Origin: Paramoeba atlantica | Taxonomy: Eukaryota > Discosea | DNA: 64,000 nt | Assembly (NCBI GenBank): GCA_977017575.1 | Contig: CDRNVI010000067.1 | Location: 62,001 to 126,000, forward strand | Reading direction: 5' to 3' | Part shown: piece after piece, positions 55,822 through 64,000 of the stretch | How the letters are laid out: each line of letters opens with the position of its first letter | Position numbering within the stretch: position 1 is the first letter of the stretch | Program-made: the position numbers and the translations under genes | Notes under the pieces: generated by a model | What the model was told of the DNA's origin: nothing | Seen by the model: only the letters and a program-made list of their open reading frames with translations | Database searches by the model: none

Positions 55822-58041
55822 ATGACTGCACTGCGTCCACTCAATACCGATCCAACTTGTCCTTCCAGTTCCGACAGCATTAATGCGACCATGTGTGACA
55901 TGATTTGTGATTCCTTTGAGGAAGAGATCGATCCAGAAACAACTATGGAATCTGCCTTGTCAACAGATCATGGGCTCATTGCAAGAGATGAGACTACGAG
56001 ACCAGTTTCGAATATACCAGACTCGTTCAAAACATCACCTCTTTTGGTTACATCCGGTCGCAAAACTCTCTATTCCGAGAACGTGTCGAGAAATTTTGAA
56101 GAACGAAGTACAGCGCCCGGTAACGCTCCTACTCTTTTTTCTTCTCGCAAGGAAGAGAAAAGCTGCGTGGGTAACAATGGCACCCCCTCAGAGATAAAAG
56201 CTGGCTATGGCTTTTCGCAAACTACATCGGAACAAACGGTCCTTTTCAGCCATACCCCCGCAACGACACCTCGCAAAGCAGCCACACCTGGTTCTTCTTA
56301 CAGCATGGATTCGCCTAGTCGTAGTTTTTCTTCGCGCTTATTTACGCCCCGCACCCCAATGAGCATGCGCGATAGAAAAGACGACCACGAAACAGACCGC
56401 AGAGATGCGGAATCAAAACGTTCCTTTTCTTCAGTTTCAGATGCGCTCGCATCCACCACCGAGAGTACGCCCCGAGAGCTTACCTCCGGGACTCCGCAAC
56501 CCAGTGTTTCTTCCTCACAAGCAGACAAAATGCACAAGACGCACGGGAGCTGCAGAAGGGCTCAACCACCCGAGGAAAACAAAAACAGTCGTATTCCAAC
56601 CCCGATAAAAGGAAAACCCCAACGCAGCCGGGTTTCTTCCTCCCCTCCTCCGTCCCCAAATCGCAAGAGTTCGAGTCGTCCGTCTTCCCCCCACCTTTCC
56701 TTCGACACAACCACCCCGGCACGCCCGACGCTTCCTCACACCCCCGTCCCCACCTATTATCTCCCCCACAGCGCCCAATTCCTGCTCCCCGATTTACCCC
56801 CCACCCTCACCCCCCACCCTCACAACCCTTCCTCCTTCCTTTCCACAACATGTCCCCAATGCTCTTTTCCCCACCAACCCCCAACCCCAACCCCCACCCC
56901 CACCACCAACATCCACCCCGATGAACCCAAAATCAATCCCGACAATCCCGACCCATCCAAAAATCACCCTTCCAACACCCCTCCCACCCTTTCCGAGGCC
57001 ACCCCCCCTTCCCCCTCCCCCTCCCCCTCTTCTTCTTCTCTATTTTTATTCCCCCCCTTCTCCCCCCCCCGTCTCACCGTCGTCCTCGACCTCGACGAGA
57101 CCCTCGTCTCCAACCGCCACCCCCACCTCCCCCGCGCCCTCCTCCGCCCCCACGCCCGGGAACTCCTCCACGCCCTCCACAACCCTACGGCAATCGAGCT
57201 CGTGCTCTGGACCGCCTCCACCCCCGAGACCGCCCGTCCCGTGTTAGCCCAGCTGGACCCGAACCACAGCTCCCTATTCGAGCACGTGATTTGCCGGAGC
57301 CCCCACTGGTACACGGAGCCTTTGCACACCAAGGACCTGCGGCTGCTGGGGCGACCCCTGAGCCACGTGGTGTTGGTGGATAACGCCCCGGGCTGTGCCA
57401 AGCTGCAGCCGGGGAACGCGCTCCTCGTGGAGGACTACCTCGGGGTGGACGTGGACCCGGGGACGGGGGAGGTGGACGACACGTTGGTGCGGGTGGGGAG
57501 GGTGCTGGGGAGGTTGGTGGGGGAGATGGCGGGGGGGGACAGGGCCCTCCCCACGGAGGGGGGGGGGAACCACCCCCCGGGCGGGGGGAAGACGGTGGCG
57601 GGGTTGTTGCAGGCGTTGGCGGAGGAGGAGAGCGATGTACAGCGGGTGACGGTGTGTCCTCCGATGGCGCAGGGGAGGGGTGGGGATGGAAGAGGGGGAG
57701 GCCAAGCGGTGCTAACGACCACCCCGCAGGAGGGGAGTAAAGTGGCGAAAGGGGGGTGTTACAGGGTGGAGGGGGGGAGTGGGGTGGTGAGGAAAGGGGG
57801 GGTGTACCCGGGGATGCGGGAAAATGCCCCGAACACCCCTCGAGGGTTAACCGAATTGGATCCGAATCGTTTGTATGCGCGAGAGGGGATGGCGAAAGAG
57901 GTTAAAAGGGCTTCTTTTGCTGCAGAAAGTATGAATGGTTCGACCTTTGTTCCGATCAACGGGTATAATTTCAGTACCATGATGAGTGCACCCCCACAAG
58001 GGGCGTACTTCCGGGTGAAAAGAGGGAGCAGAGGAGCGTAG
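55822..58041 (+). CDS. FCP1/SCP-like (NLI-interacting factor) HAD phosphatase
   Basis: 739 residues. A long Ser/Thr/Pro-rich, probably disordered N-terminus (1-415) precedes a catalytic domain at ~residues 418-575. It has LTVVLDLDETLVSNRH (the D-x-D-x-T nucleophile motif), ELVLWTASTPETARPVL, WYTEPLHTKDLRLLGRPLSH and VVLVDNAPGCAKLQPGNALL (the D-N motif). The family dephosphorylates the RNA polymerase II C-terminal domain and other phosphoserines in the nucleus. The ~165-residue C-terminus is Gly-rich then unrecognised. The catalytic domain is encoded by very GC-rich DNA that is C-rich to about 57350 and G-rich after about 57470, unlike the gene's flanks. Confidence 0.85.
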   Translation: MTALRPLNTDPTCPSSSDSINATMCDMICDSFEEEIDPETTMESALSTDHGLIARDETTRPVSNIPDSFKTSPLLVTSGRKTLYSENVSRNFEERSTAPGNAPTLFSSRKEEKSCVGNNGTPSEIKAGYGFSQTTSEQTVLFSHTPATTPRKAATPGSSYSMDSPSRSFSSRLFTPRTPMSMRDRKDDHETDRRDAESKRSFSSVSDALASTTESTPRELTSGTPQPSVSSSQADKMHKTHGSCRRAQPPEENKNSRIPTPIKGKPQRSRVSSSPPPSPNRKSSSRPSSPHLSFDTTTPARPTLPHTPVPTYYLPHSAQFLLPDLPPTLTPHPHNPSSFLSTTCPQCSFPHQPPTPTPTPTTNIHPDEPKINPDNPDPSKNHPSNTPPTLSEATPPSPSPSPSSSSLFLFPPFSPPRLTVVLDLDETLVSNRHPHLPRALLRPHARELLHALHNPTAIELVLWTASTPETARPVLAQLDPNHSSLFEHVICRSPHWYTEPLHTKDLRLLGRPLSHVVLVDNAPGCAKLQPGNALLVEDYLGVDVDPGTGEVDDTLVRVGRVLGRLVGEMAGGDRALPTEGGGNHPPGGGKTVAGLLQALAEEESDVQRVTVCPPMAQGRGGDGRGGGQAVLTTTPQEGSKVAKGGCYRVEGGSGVVRKGGVYPGMRENAPNTPRGLTELDPNRLYAREGMAKEVKRASFAAESMNGSTFVPINGYNFSTMMSAPPQGAYFRVKRGSRGA

Positions 58042-58227
58042 AAAGAAGGAGTCATTTTCTCCTTTTTTGGCCGTTCTTTTAAAATGCGTACGAAAGGATG
58101 CCTTAGATTTTGGTTTACAGAGGAAAATGAAGAGTTTCAAGGTATGGGGTTTTCTCTGAGAACCGAAGTGATGATATAAAAGAGTTTTTAGTAGAACTGA
58201 GTTGTGTAGAAACGTAGAATTCTGCCG

Positions 58228-58389
58228 ATGGCAAATTCGGGCGGTGTAGTCATGCGAAAGTTCCAGTTTGCGTCTGTTTTAAAGACACGAGGCTTTCGTT
58301 TTAAAGTGGCACAGTCCTGGAGTGTTTTTCCCGCTCTTTTGAATATCGTTCCCTATGCTGCTTCGCTGGTGATGTGCCTCAAAACGTAG
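58228..58389 (+). CDS. Candidate small membrane protein, hypothetical
   Basis: 53 residues (MANSGGVVMRKFQFASVLKT then RGFRFKVAQSWSVFPALLNI then VPYAASLVMCLKT). A basic N-terminal half is followed by one hydrophobic segment, the usual build of small mitochondrial or ER membrane subunits. No family is assigned. Reported because real small genes such as Sec61 beta also occur here below common length cut-offs. Confidence 0.25.
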   Translation: MANSGGVVMRKFQFASVLKTRGFRFKVAQSWSVFPALLNIVPYAASLVMCLKT

Positions 58390-59028
58390 AACCTAGAATG
58401 ATAACTGTGTTCTATATATATTTTCTGTATTCCATAATTACTCGCTTGGGCAACGCTATAGTAGCGTAAAGTCTTGCCCCCAAAGGGTATGGATGAATTT
58501 AAAATGTATAACCTTAGAAAATGTTTTCTAGTAGAGTTGATGTAGGTGTTCCACTTGTGTGTTATGGTTTGAGATTCAGAATTTTCAAATCGAGATTCTT
58601 TTTTTTTGTTTCACAAAGTCAGGCTCTTCATTTCGCTATTTTCTTGATGCCATACTCAACTTTGTCGACGTAACTATCCCTTTGAAGTTTTCACCAACCG
58701 AAACAACCTACTCCATAACAGAGTCCCGACACCCCTTTTGCTGACCCAAAACTAGACCCAAGCCTGCACTATGTATCCTAAAATCTCTTCTTCTTTTCTC
58801 CGCTTTCCTCTACCACCGCTTACTACATCCCTCACAGGATAGCCCCTTCGAAAAACCCTAAAATCTAAGCTCTAAAAATCACCCAAAAGGCTACAAAAGG
58901 CTGTGAAAACCCAAAAAGAGAGCTGAAAACCACTTAAAAACCTTTAAAAAAGGTTCAAAAAAGTATTTAAAAACATCAAAACCTTTCAAAAACACCTCGA
59001 TAAAGCTGTAAAAAAGCTTTAAACCCCC
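58390..59028. other. Spacer and probable kinase leader
   Basis: No gene seen. The last ~170 bp are A-rich with AAAACCTTT and AAAGCTGT-like repeats, and then C-rich sequence begins at the kinase start. Confidence 0.4.
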
Positions 59029-62000
59029 ATGGACCCAACCCCCATGGACCCAACCCCCATGGACCCCTCCCCTCCCCCCTCCCCCTCCCCCCTGCTCGAC
59101 GCCCACTACCAGCGGGGCCGTCTCCTCGGGGTCGGGGGCTTCGGCAAGGTCTACGCGGTCACCCACACCCGCACCGGCCTCCCCTACGCCATGAAGGTCA
59201 TCACCCAGGCCTTCATCGCGCAGCACGACATTGGGAGTTATGTCAAGAAAGAGGTCGAGATGCTCAAACGGGTGCGACACAAACACGTGATTGGGTTCAT
59301 CAAGTGCGTGGAGACCGCGGAGGCGGTGCACATCATCATGGAGCTCGCCCCCGGGGGGGAGCTGTTTGATAAGATCCTCGTCTCCAAGCGGTTCTCCGAG
59401 CGCACCGCGCGGAAGTACTACCAGCAGCTCATGAGTGCCATGGCCGCGTGCCACCATTTAGGCATCAGTCATCGGGATTTAAAAGCGGAGAATTTGCTGC
59501 TCGATGCGGAGGGGAATTTAAAGGTGTGTGATTTTGGGTTGGGGGTGGTGAGCGACCGGAGTGTGCGGCAGCATAGTATCACAGGGTGTGTGGAGTATCA
59601 AATGCCGGAGATGCTGGAGAGTGCGCCGTGGTATGGAGGGAGTGGTGGTGGATTTGAGGAGGAAGAGGGGTATGATGCACAAGCGTGTGATGTGTGGGCT
59701 TCCGGGGTGATTTTATGTTTTATGTTGTGTGGGTTTTTGCCATTTGCGGGGAAATCGGATAGTGAGACGGCTCGTGCGGTGAAAAGAGGGATTCCGCGAT
59801 TGGCGCCGCATCTTTCGCAGGAGGTGTGTCATTTGATTAAGTTTATTTTGGCAAAAGAGCCCCATCGCAGAGCTACGATTGCGGATATTATTGCAGATCC
59901 GTGGTTTAATGAGGGAGGGAATTTGCGAGTGGAGGCGCTGTTTCCGGAGGAGTATTTACCGGAGGAAAGTGTGGAAGAGGAGGACAAAAATGATGTTTCA
60001 CGAGACGGGAGTTTAGTCAACATCCCCCACACGCCTGTAACGGGTCCGCGAATGGCACAGAGTTTTACGAGTCCCAATGTGCATCTTTCCGGGTCCTTGC
60101 CGAGCAGTCACTTGTTGGATGTTCCTTCAATGGAGTTCTCCCCTCCTAGTTCGCCCGCAACGGCAGATAAATATGGAACTTTTGGGACCCACCCGCATGC
60201 CAACTTAAACCGTTTAAAAGCCTCTCCGAGTGATCCCTTAATGCGTGAAAGCGTGGAGCGTCACAAACTGGACACGGGTTCCGCAACTCACCATATGGTG
60301 GATCGCGCAAAATTACGCCAGGCGTTCGACACACTGGACTGTGTCTCCAGCAAATCACTCGGCTATATGGATATTCGCTGGATCGTGATGGAAAATATGA
60401 ATCGGGATGTGTTACAAACCTCCTCGCAAGATCTGTATCGAATTATGCGGTTTTTGGGAGCCAACCCCGGAGAGGAAGAGCGTTTTTCCATTTCCTCATC
60501 TCGTTTTTGTGAAGCCTATTTACCCTTACTGTTGTCCACGACTTCTCGAGCCCGTGAGTCTGGCCGAGTGCTACGGAAACAGCTTGATTGGTTATCCGCA
60601 AGTACGCTCAAAGAGATTTTGTCTCCCCAAATTTTGTCAACCGAGATGATTGCCTCCTTGTCCAAATTTGGACCTTTGGAGAGACTCTTACAGCTGGTCA
60701 CACCTCTTCGCGCAATTCCTACCCGATTGGTTGTCTCGTTGCAGCAAATCTTTTATCAAATACAAGATGAGCGAGGGATGCTCGGCCGAGAAGAACTCCG
60801 AAAGACACTATGTGAAATGAAATCGGAACACGACTCGAAAGTGAGCCAAAAACTGAACGAGTTCGCGGTAGATTCGCCTCCTGTGGGATGCGTTACGGAC
60901 ATGAGCTGTGAATTCGTCTGTGGTACTCCAGAAATGTACACGGAAAAGGGCGACACTGGCGAGGAAACTGAAAAATTGATTTCGGAGTTCATTCAGCATT
61001 TTAGCGCAAACCCTGAAATACGAAACTACATTACCTTTGCCGAGTTTGTTATGGGTGTCACAGCTCCGATCCATGTCCCAAATGCCATTTCTTCTAATGG
61101 GGCTTCAACAGATCCATTGGCATCTATCAACACTCAAACAACCAATCAACACAAGATAACGACCGATGCAAATTTGCCCTCTCGCCGGCAATCATCCGTT
61201 TCCGGACATGGTGCTTCAGGAGTTCCGAGCGTTTTTTCACTGACGAGTCTTACCCGACGACTTCCCGCATTGGCGCATTTAGAGACAACACTCCAAATAC
61301 AGGAATACGGTCATCGAGGGCTTACTCTGGCGGGCACCCCGGAATTTCTGCGAACTAAATTGCTCAAGCTTCATCGTATGCGGTATTGTACAGGTTTTAG
61401 AGAGAGAGGACGACATACGGTCTGTAGTGCCTCTTTTTCAAAAGAAAGCTTGATGCCTGATTCTCCTCCCGTGGAAACGAGTTTTAATCAAACCGAAAAA
61501 ATACGAAGCCGAACCGAGACTGGTGTGGAACCTCTCGAAACGGAAAGTACGACAGAGCTCCCCCCTCTACCGGAGAAATGGGAATCGCTTCTCCTACCGA
61601 CCCATACCGACTTTCTATATCTCCAACCTCTGCAGGGGCATCACGAGCCTTACTTAAAAGGATTGTACTACTCCAACGGGACCGACGTGCGCGCCTTTTT
61701 ACGCCAACAACTTCATCTGTTTGCCCTTTCTGATCAGAAAACAGGACTGAATGCTAAAACAGTCCAACGAAGCTCTGTGAGCCATTCTTCAGGTAAATTA
61801 TCAGGAACCCTGGCGAATGTGGTAAAATCGCACACCCATGCGCATCGTTTGTCGCTGTCTACTTTATGCCACTTAGGCCAATCACACCAAACTAACAAAG
61901 GAACGCATTACGCCCATAAGCCCTCTAGTCTACAACTGGGATTGTTATCGCAACCTCGTGGGGTGTCTTCTCGAAAGGGCTCACCGGTTTCAACGCAAGC

Positions 62001-63069
62001 AGAGGGACACTTTGATGCAGAGACAAATGTTCATTTACGTGAGATCCAATCTCCAACGATTTCACTGAATAGCGAATCCATTCCCTCAAGTCCAACACCT
62101 TGCAAAGCCTCGGAAGGCTTCGTGGACGGGGCAATGCAAAAAAAGAATGGAGAACTTCAATCGTCTCGTAGTCCGTCCGTTGAAAGCGCGACCCTAACCA
62201 AAACATTGCTTAACGATCACGAATCTAATCATTTGATGGATCATCAAGAAAAAGCAGCTCATCCTCCGAATGACAATAAGATTCCGAGCTCCGAAAAACG
62301 ACCCTCCCATTTGGTAAATGCAACAAATCCCACTTTCCCGCACTCCCCGAAACCCAAACCTTTCTACTCTCCACCTTCTCTCTCACCATCTTCTTCCCTC
62401 CCCCCTCCTGAAATTCAACAACCCGACACCCCAACCCCCTCAAAACTTGAAACCTCTCAACGAGAATACAAAACCGGGAATCTAATCGCCTCAGCCCCTC
62501 TCCCCTGTGAGGGAGCAGAGTCCCCTCTCTCTTACCCTACGATTTATAAACCTCACACAGAAATCCCATTCTCTAAACCCAATCCCACAGAATGCTTGAT
62601 TTCTAAATTCACAGAAATCCCGATTTCCCAATCCAAAAGCACAGAAATCCCGATTTCTAAACCCAATCCCACAGAAATCCCAGTTTCTCAATCCGATCCC
62701 ACAGAAATCCTAATTTCTAAATCCAATATCATAGAAATCCCGATTTCTAAATCGAACACAGAAATCCCGATTTCTAAACCCAATACCACAGAAATCCCGA
62801 TTTCTAAATCCAATAACACAGAGTTCCCCGCCCCCAAACCCCACCCCCACCCCCACAGCGATCTCGGGTCCCTCTTCGCCCCCACCTGCGTCGTCACCCT
62901 CGCCCTGCTCCCCTCCACCGCGGGGTACACGAAGGTGATCCCGAGCCGTATCCGCGGCCCCACGCTCGGGTACCACCGGGCGGTACAGATCCTCACCGCC
63001 CTGACCCAGCAGGAGAGGGACCAGGCCGTGAGGGACACCCAGGTGGTGGACGACCCCGAGTGGGTGTAG
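59029..63069 (+). CDS. CAMK/SnRK-like Ser/Thr protein kinase with long regulatory tail
   Basis: 1346 residues. The kinase domain is residues ~25-293: LLGVGGFGKVYAV (Gly loop), PYAMKVI (Lys), HRDLKAENLLL (catalytic loop), VCDFGLGVV (DFG) and CDVWASGVILCFMLCGFLPF. The pattern is that of the CAMK group, including AMPK/SnRK and CIPK kinases. A small insertion EEEEGYDA precedes the CDVW motif. The tail has helical segments at ~430-690, a long Ser/Pro-rich stretch and about eight TEIPISKPNP decapeptides (~1180-1265). It ends in a conserved-looking block VVTLALLPSTAGYTKVIPSR then GYHRAVQILTAL, which could be a KA1-type domain. The N-terminus MDPTPMDPTPMDPSP is a 15-bp tandem repeat. Confidence 0.85.
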   Translation: MDPTPMDPTPMDPSPPPSPSPLLDAHYQRGRLLGVGGFGKVYAVTHTRTGLPYAMKVITQAFIAQHDIGSYVKKEVEMLKRVRHKHVIGFIKCVETAEAVHIIMELAPGGELFDKILVSKRFSERTARKYYQQLMSAMAACHHLGISHRDLKAENLLLDAEGNLKVCDFGLGVVSDRSVRQHSITGCVEYQMPEMLESAPWYGGSGGGFEEEEGYDAQACDVWASGVILCFMLCGFLPFAGKSDSETARAVKRGIPRLAPHLSQEVCHLIKFILAKEPHRRATIADIIADPWFNEGGNLRVEALFPEEYLPEESVEEEDKNDVSRDGSLVNIPHTPVTGPRMAQSFTSPNVHLSGSLPSSHLLDVPSMEFSPPSSPATADKYGTFGTHPHANLNRLKASPSDPLMRESVERHKLDTGSATHHMVDRAKLRQAFDTLDCVSSKSLGYMDIRWIVMENMNRDVLQTSSQDLYRIMRFLGANPGEEERFSISSSRFCEAYLPLLLSTTSRARESGRVLRKQLDWLSASTLKEILSPQILSTEMIASLSKFGPLERLLQLVTPLRAIPTRLVVSLQQIFYQIQDERGMLGREELRKTLCEMKSEHDSKVSQKLNEFAVDSPPVGCVTDMSCEFVCGTPEMYTEKGDTGEETEKLISEFIQHFSANPEIRNYITFAEFVMGVTAPIHVPNAISSNGASTDPLASINTQTTNQHKITTDANLPSRRQSSVSGHGASGVPSVFSLTSLTRRLPALAHLETTLQIQEYGHRGLTLAGTPEFLRTKLLKLHRMRYCTGFRERGRHTVCSASFSKESLMPDSPPVETSFNQTEKIRSRTETGVEPLETESTTELPPLPEKWESLLLPTHTDFLYLQPLQGHHEPYLKGLYYSNGTDVRAFLRQQLHLFALSDQKTGLNAKTVQRSSVSHSSGKLSGTLANVVKSHTHAHRLSLSTLCHLGQSHQTNKGTHYAHKPSSLQLGLLSQPRGVSSRKGSPVSTQAEGHFDAETNVHLREIQSPTISLNSESIPSSPTPCKASEGFVDGAMQKKNGELQSSRSPSVESATLTKTLLNDHESNHLMDHQEKAAHPPNDNKIPSSEKRPSHLVNATNPTFPHSPKPKPFYSPPSLSPSSSLPPPEIQQPDTPTPSKLETSQREYKTGNLIASAPLPCEGAESPLSYPTIYKPHTEIPFSKPNPTECLISKFTEIPISQSKSTEIPISKPNPTEIPVSQSDPTEILISKSNIIEIPISKSNTEIPISKPNTTEIPISKSNNTEFPAPKPHPHPHSDLGSLFAPTCVVTLALLPSTAGYTKVIPSRIRGPTLGYHRAVQILTALTQQERDQAVRDTQVVDDPEWV
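62560..62826 (+). repeat. 30-bp coding minisatellite in the kinase gene
   Basis: About eight units of ACAGAAATCCCGATTTCTAA plus CCCAATCCC encode TEIPISKPNP. Some units are shortened by a codon, all in frame. Confidence 0.85.
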
Positions 63070-63632
63070 AGCCCCGTGGGGTAGGCCTAACCGAAACAAT
63101 AACCTAACCAAAAGAATACAATCGATAAAGATTAAGAAAAGATTGTAAGGAAAAAAATCTTAAAAAGAGTGGGGGTAAGCCCCAAGAGACGTAACCAAAA
63201 GAATACAATCGATAAAGATTGAAAAAAAGGTTGTAAGGGATCTTAAAAAGAGTGAGAGAGAGGGAGAGAGAGAGTGTGTGCACCCCTCCTTCGCTACTTT
63301 GTAGGGGGTGGGGATGGGTGAAGGAAAAGAAAGGAGGAAGAGATGGGATAGTAAAAACGGTTGTATTTATAAATCGGGTGTATTTATTTATTTACGTATG
63401 CATGTATACGTGTAAATGGTAAATACAAGGGTAAATTAATTTTATAATTTTAATAAGGTTCTGGGTTGTCTAACATAATGGGCGATGAGCTTCTATTAAC
63501 ATCCTCAGCGATTGCTTTGGATCATAGTGTAGAGGGAACATTATTCTGTAGAGTGAAATATGATTCCGCGTCAAAAATTTCTTTTAAGCTTGTCTTTTTC
63601 ATCGCTTCTACTTTATTTTAATATATTTTTTA
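63070..63632. other. 3' flank of kinase with a ~95-bp tandem duplication
   Basis: AACCAAAAGAATACAATCGA ... GATTGTAAGG ... CTTAAAAAGAGTG occurs at about 63098-63170 and again at 63192-63262. A GAGAGA microsatellite follows. The remainder to 63632 has no recognised gene. Confidence 0.6.
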
Positions 63633-63660
63633 TGCTATAAATTTATGTGATCCGAAACTA
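63633..63660 (+). promoter_or_regulatory. Conserved TATA-like block upstream of LRR copy
   Basis: TGCTATAAATTTATGTGATC matches 19961-19987 with two differences over 27 bp. Here it is 38 bp from the ATG because of an extra palindromic stretch (GAAACTAATAGTTTC). Confidence 0.35.
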
Positions 63661-63697
63661 ATAGTTTCGGATAATTAACATGTAAACCATAGTTACT

Positions 63698-64000
63698 ATG
63701 GTTCGAATGTTTGCTTTGCTCATACTTTACAACAGTGCGGATAATTCTGCGACTTCAGCTTCGCGTGCTGGAAAAGTGAGGGATATATTTCTTCCTCAGG
63801 AATATGACCTTGCAAAATTTATTTGTGATATTAAGAATCCACATGAGTCATAGAGTACTGCCACACCTGCATGTCAGTGGGATGGAGTGGACTGCAATGA
63901 TGAAGGTGAAGTCATTAGCATTAGGCGGAACAATCGAGGGGTACGGGGAACTTTGCATTGGGAACATTTACCACGATCTCTCACATGGTTAAATATTTCT
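63698..64000 (+). pseudogene. LRR gene of the short class, partial, with in-frame stop
   Basis: MVRMFALLILYNSADNSATS leader, then GKVRDIFLPQEYDLAKFICD. A TAG at 63851 replaces the Trp codon of the conserved W-S-T-A-T-P motif, and the frame continues as STATPACQWDGVDC and into the first repeats until the window ends. It is probably disabled by this single change; the rest lies outside the window. Confidence 0.7.

Noticed and set aside
57274-57705. Minus-strand frames opposite the phosphatase domain
   Set aside because: Shadow frames; GC-rich DNA has few stops on either strand.
62491-63111. Minus-strand repetitive frames opposite the kinase tail
   Set aside because: They mirror the TEIPISKPNP repeat; the plus frame is continuous with the kinase.

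Overview
The window looks like nuclear DNA of an intron-poor microbial eukaryote whose lineage I cannot name. Evidence is a set of long, mostly uninterrupted eukaryotic genes: Sec61 beta, a Qa-SNARE (syntaxin), ALG1 mannosyltransferase, an FCP1/SCP-like phosphatase, a histone-fold protein and a CAMK/SnRK-like kinase. They use the standard code (TAA, TAG and TGA all act as stops) and sit among very abundant DNA transposons and satellites. No LTR element, virus-like element, rRNA, tRNA or CRISPR array was recognised.

Layout. 0-9.5 kb is almost pure repeat: several copies of a family of roughly 0.9 kb elements that begin with a ~100-bp hairpin and end with a short hairpin, a 20-bp satellite with core GCATTATCAATGTGC, palindromic GC-rich repeats, a decayed pogo-like transposase and two non-autonomous elements with clear inverted ends. 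9.7-11.6 kb holds Sec61 beta and the syntaxin. 11.7-18.8 kb is a transposon cluster: an open IS30-type transposase (unusual for a eukaryote), a second large satellite, and a 3.7-kb segment bounded by a shared 17-bp terminus that carries a PIF/Harbinger transposase, an unknown gene and a decayed Merlin/IS1016-type transposase. 20-24 kb has two short leucine-rich-repeat (LRR) genes. 24-30 kb has pogo remnants, a large coiled-coil gene of unknown function and the histone-fold gene. 29.8-51.1 kb is dominated by an LRR gene family (five open genes of about 270-283 codons and several fragments), interrupted by a mini-mariner element, an IS630/Tc1-like pseudogene and ALG1. 48-55 kb is again repeat rich. 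55.8-63.1 kb holds the phosphatase and kinase genes, and an LRR copy with an in-frame stop runs off the right edge.

How the pieces fit. Sec61 beta, ALG1 and the syntaxin are ordinary secretory-pathway housekeeping genes, and the LRR proteins look like secreted clients of that pathway (short hydrophobic N-terminus, conserved Cys-bearing cap, 23-residue repeats, no other transmembrane segment). The LRR family shows intact, truncated and disabled copies mixed with transposons, as in birth-and-death evolution. The least explained elements are the hairpin-ended repeat family with its satellite association, the dispersed 17-bp terminus, and GC-rich patches inside host genes where the coding strand flips from C-rich to G-rich.
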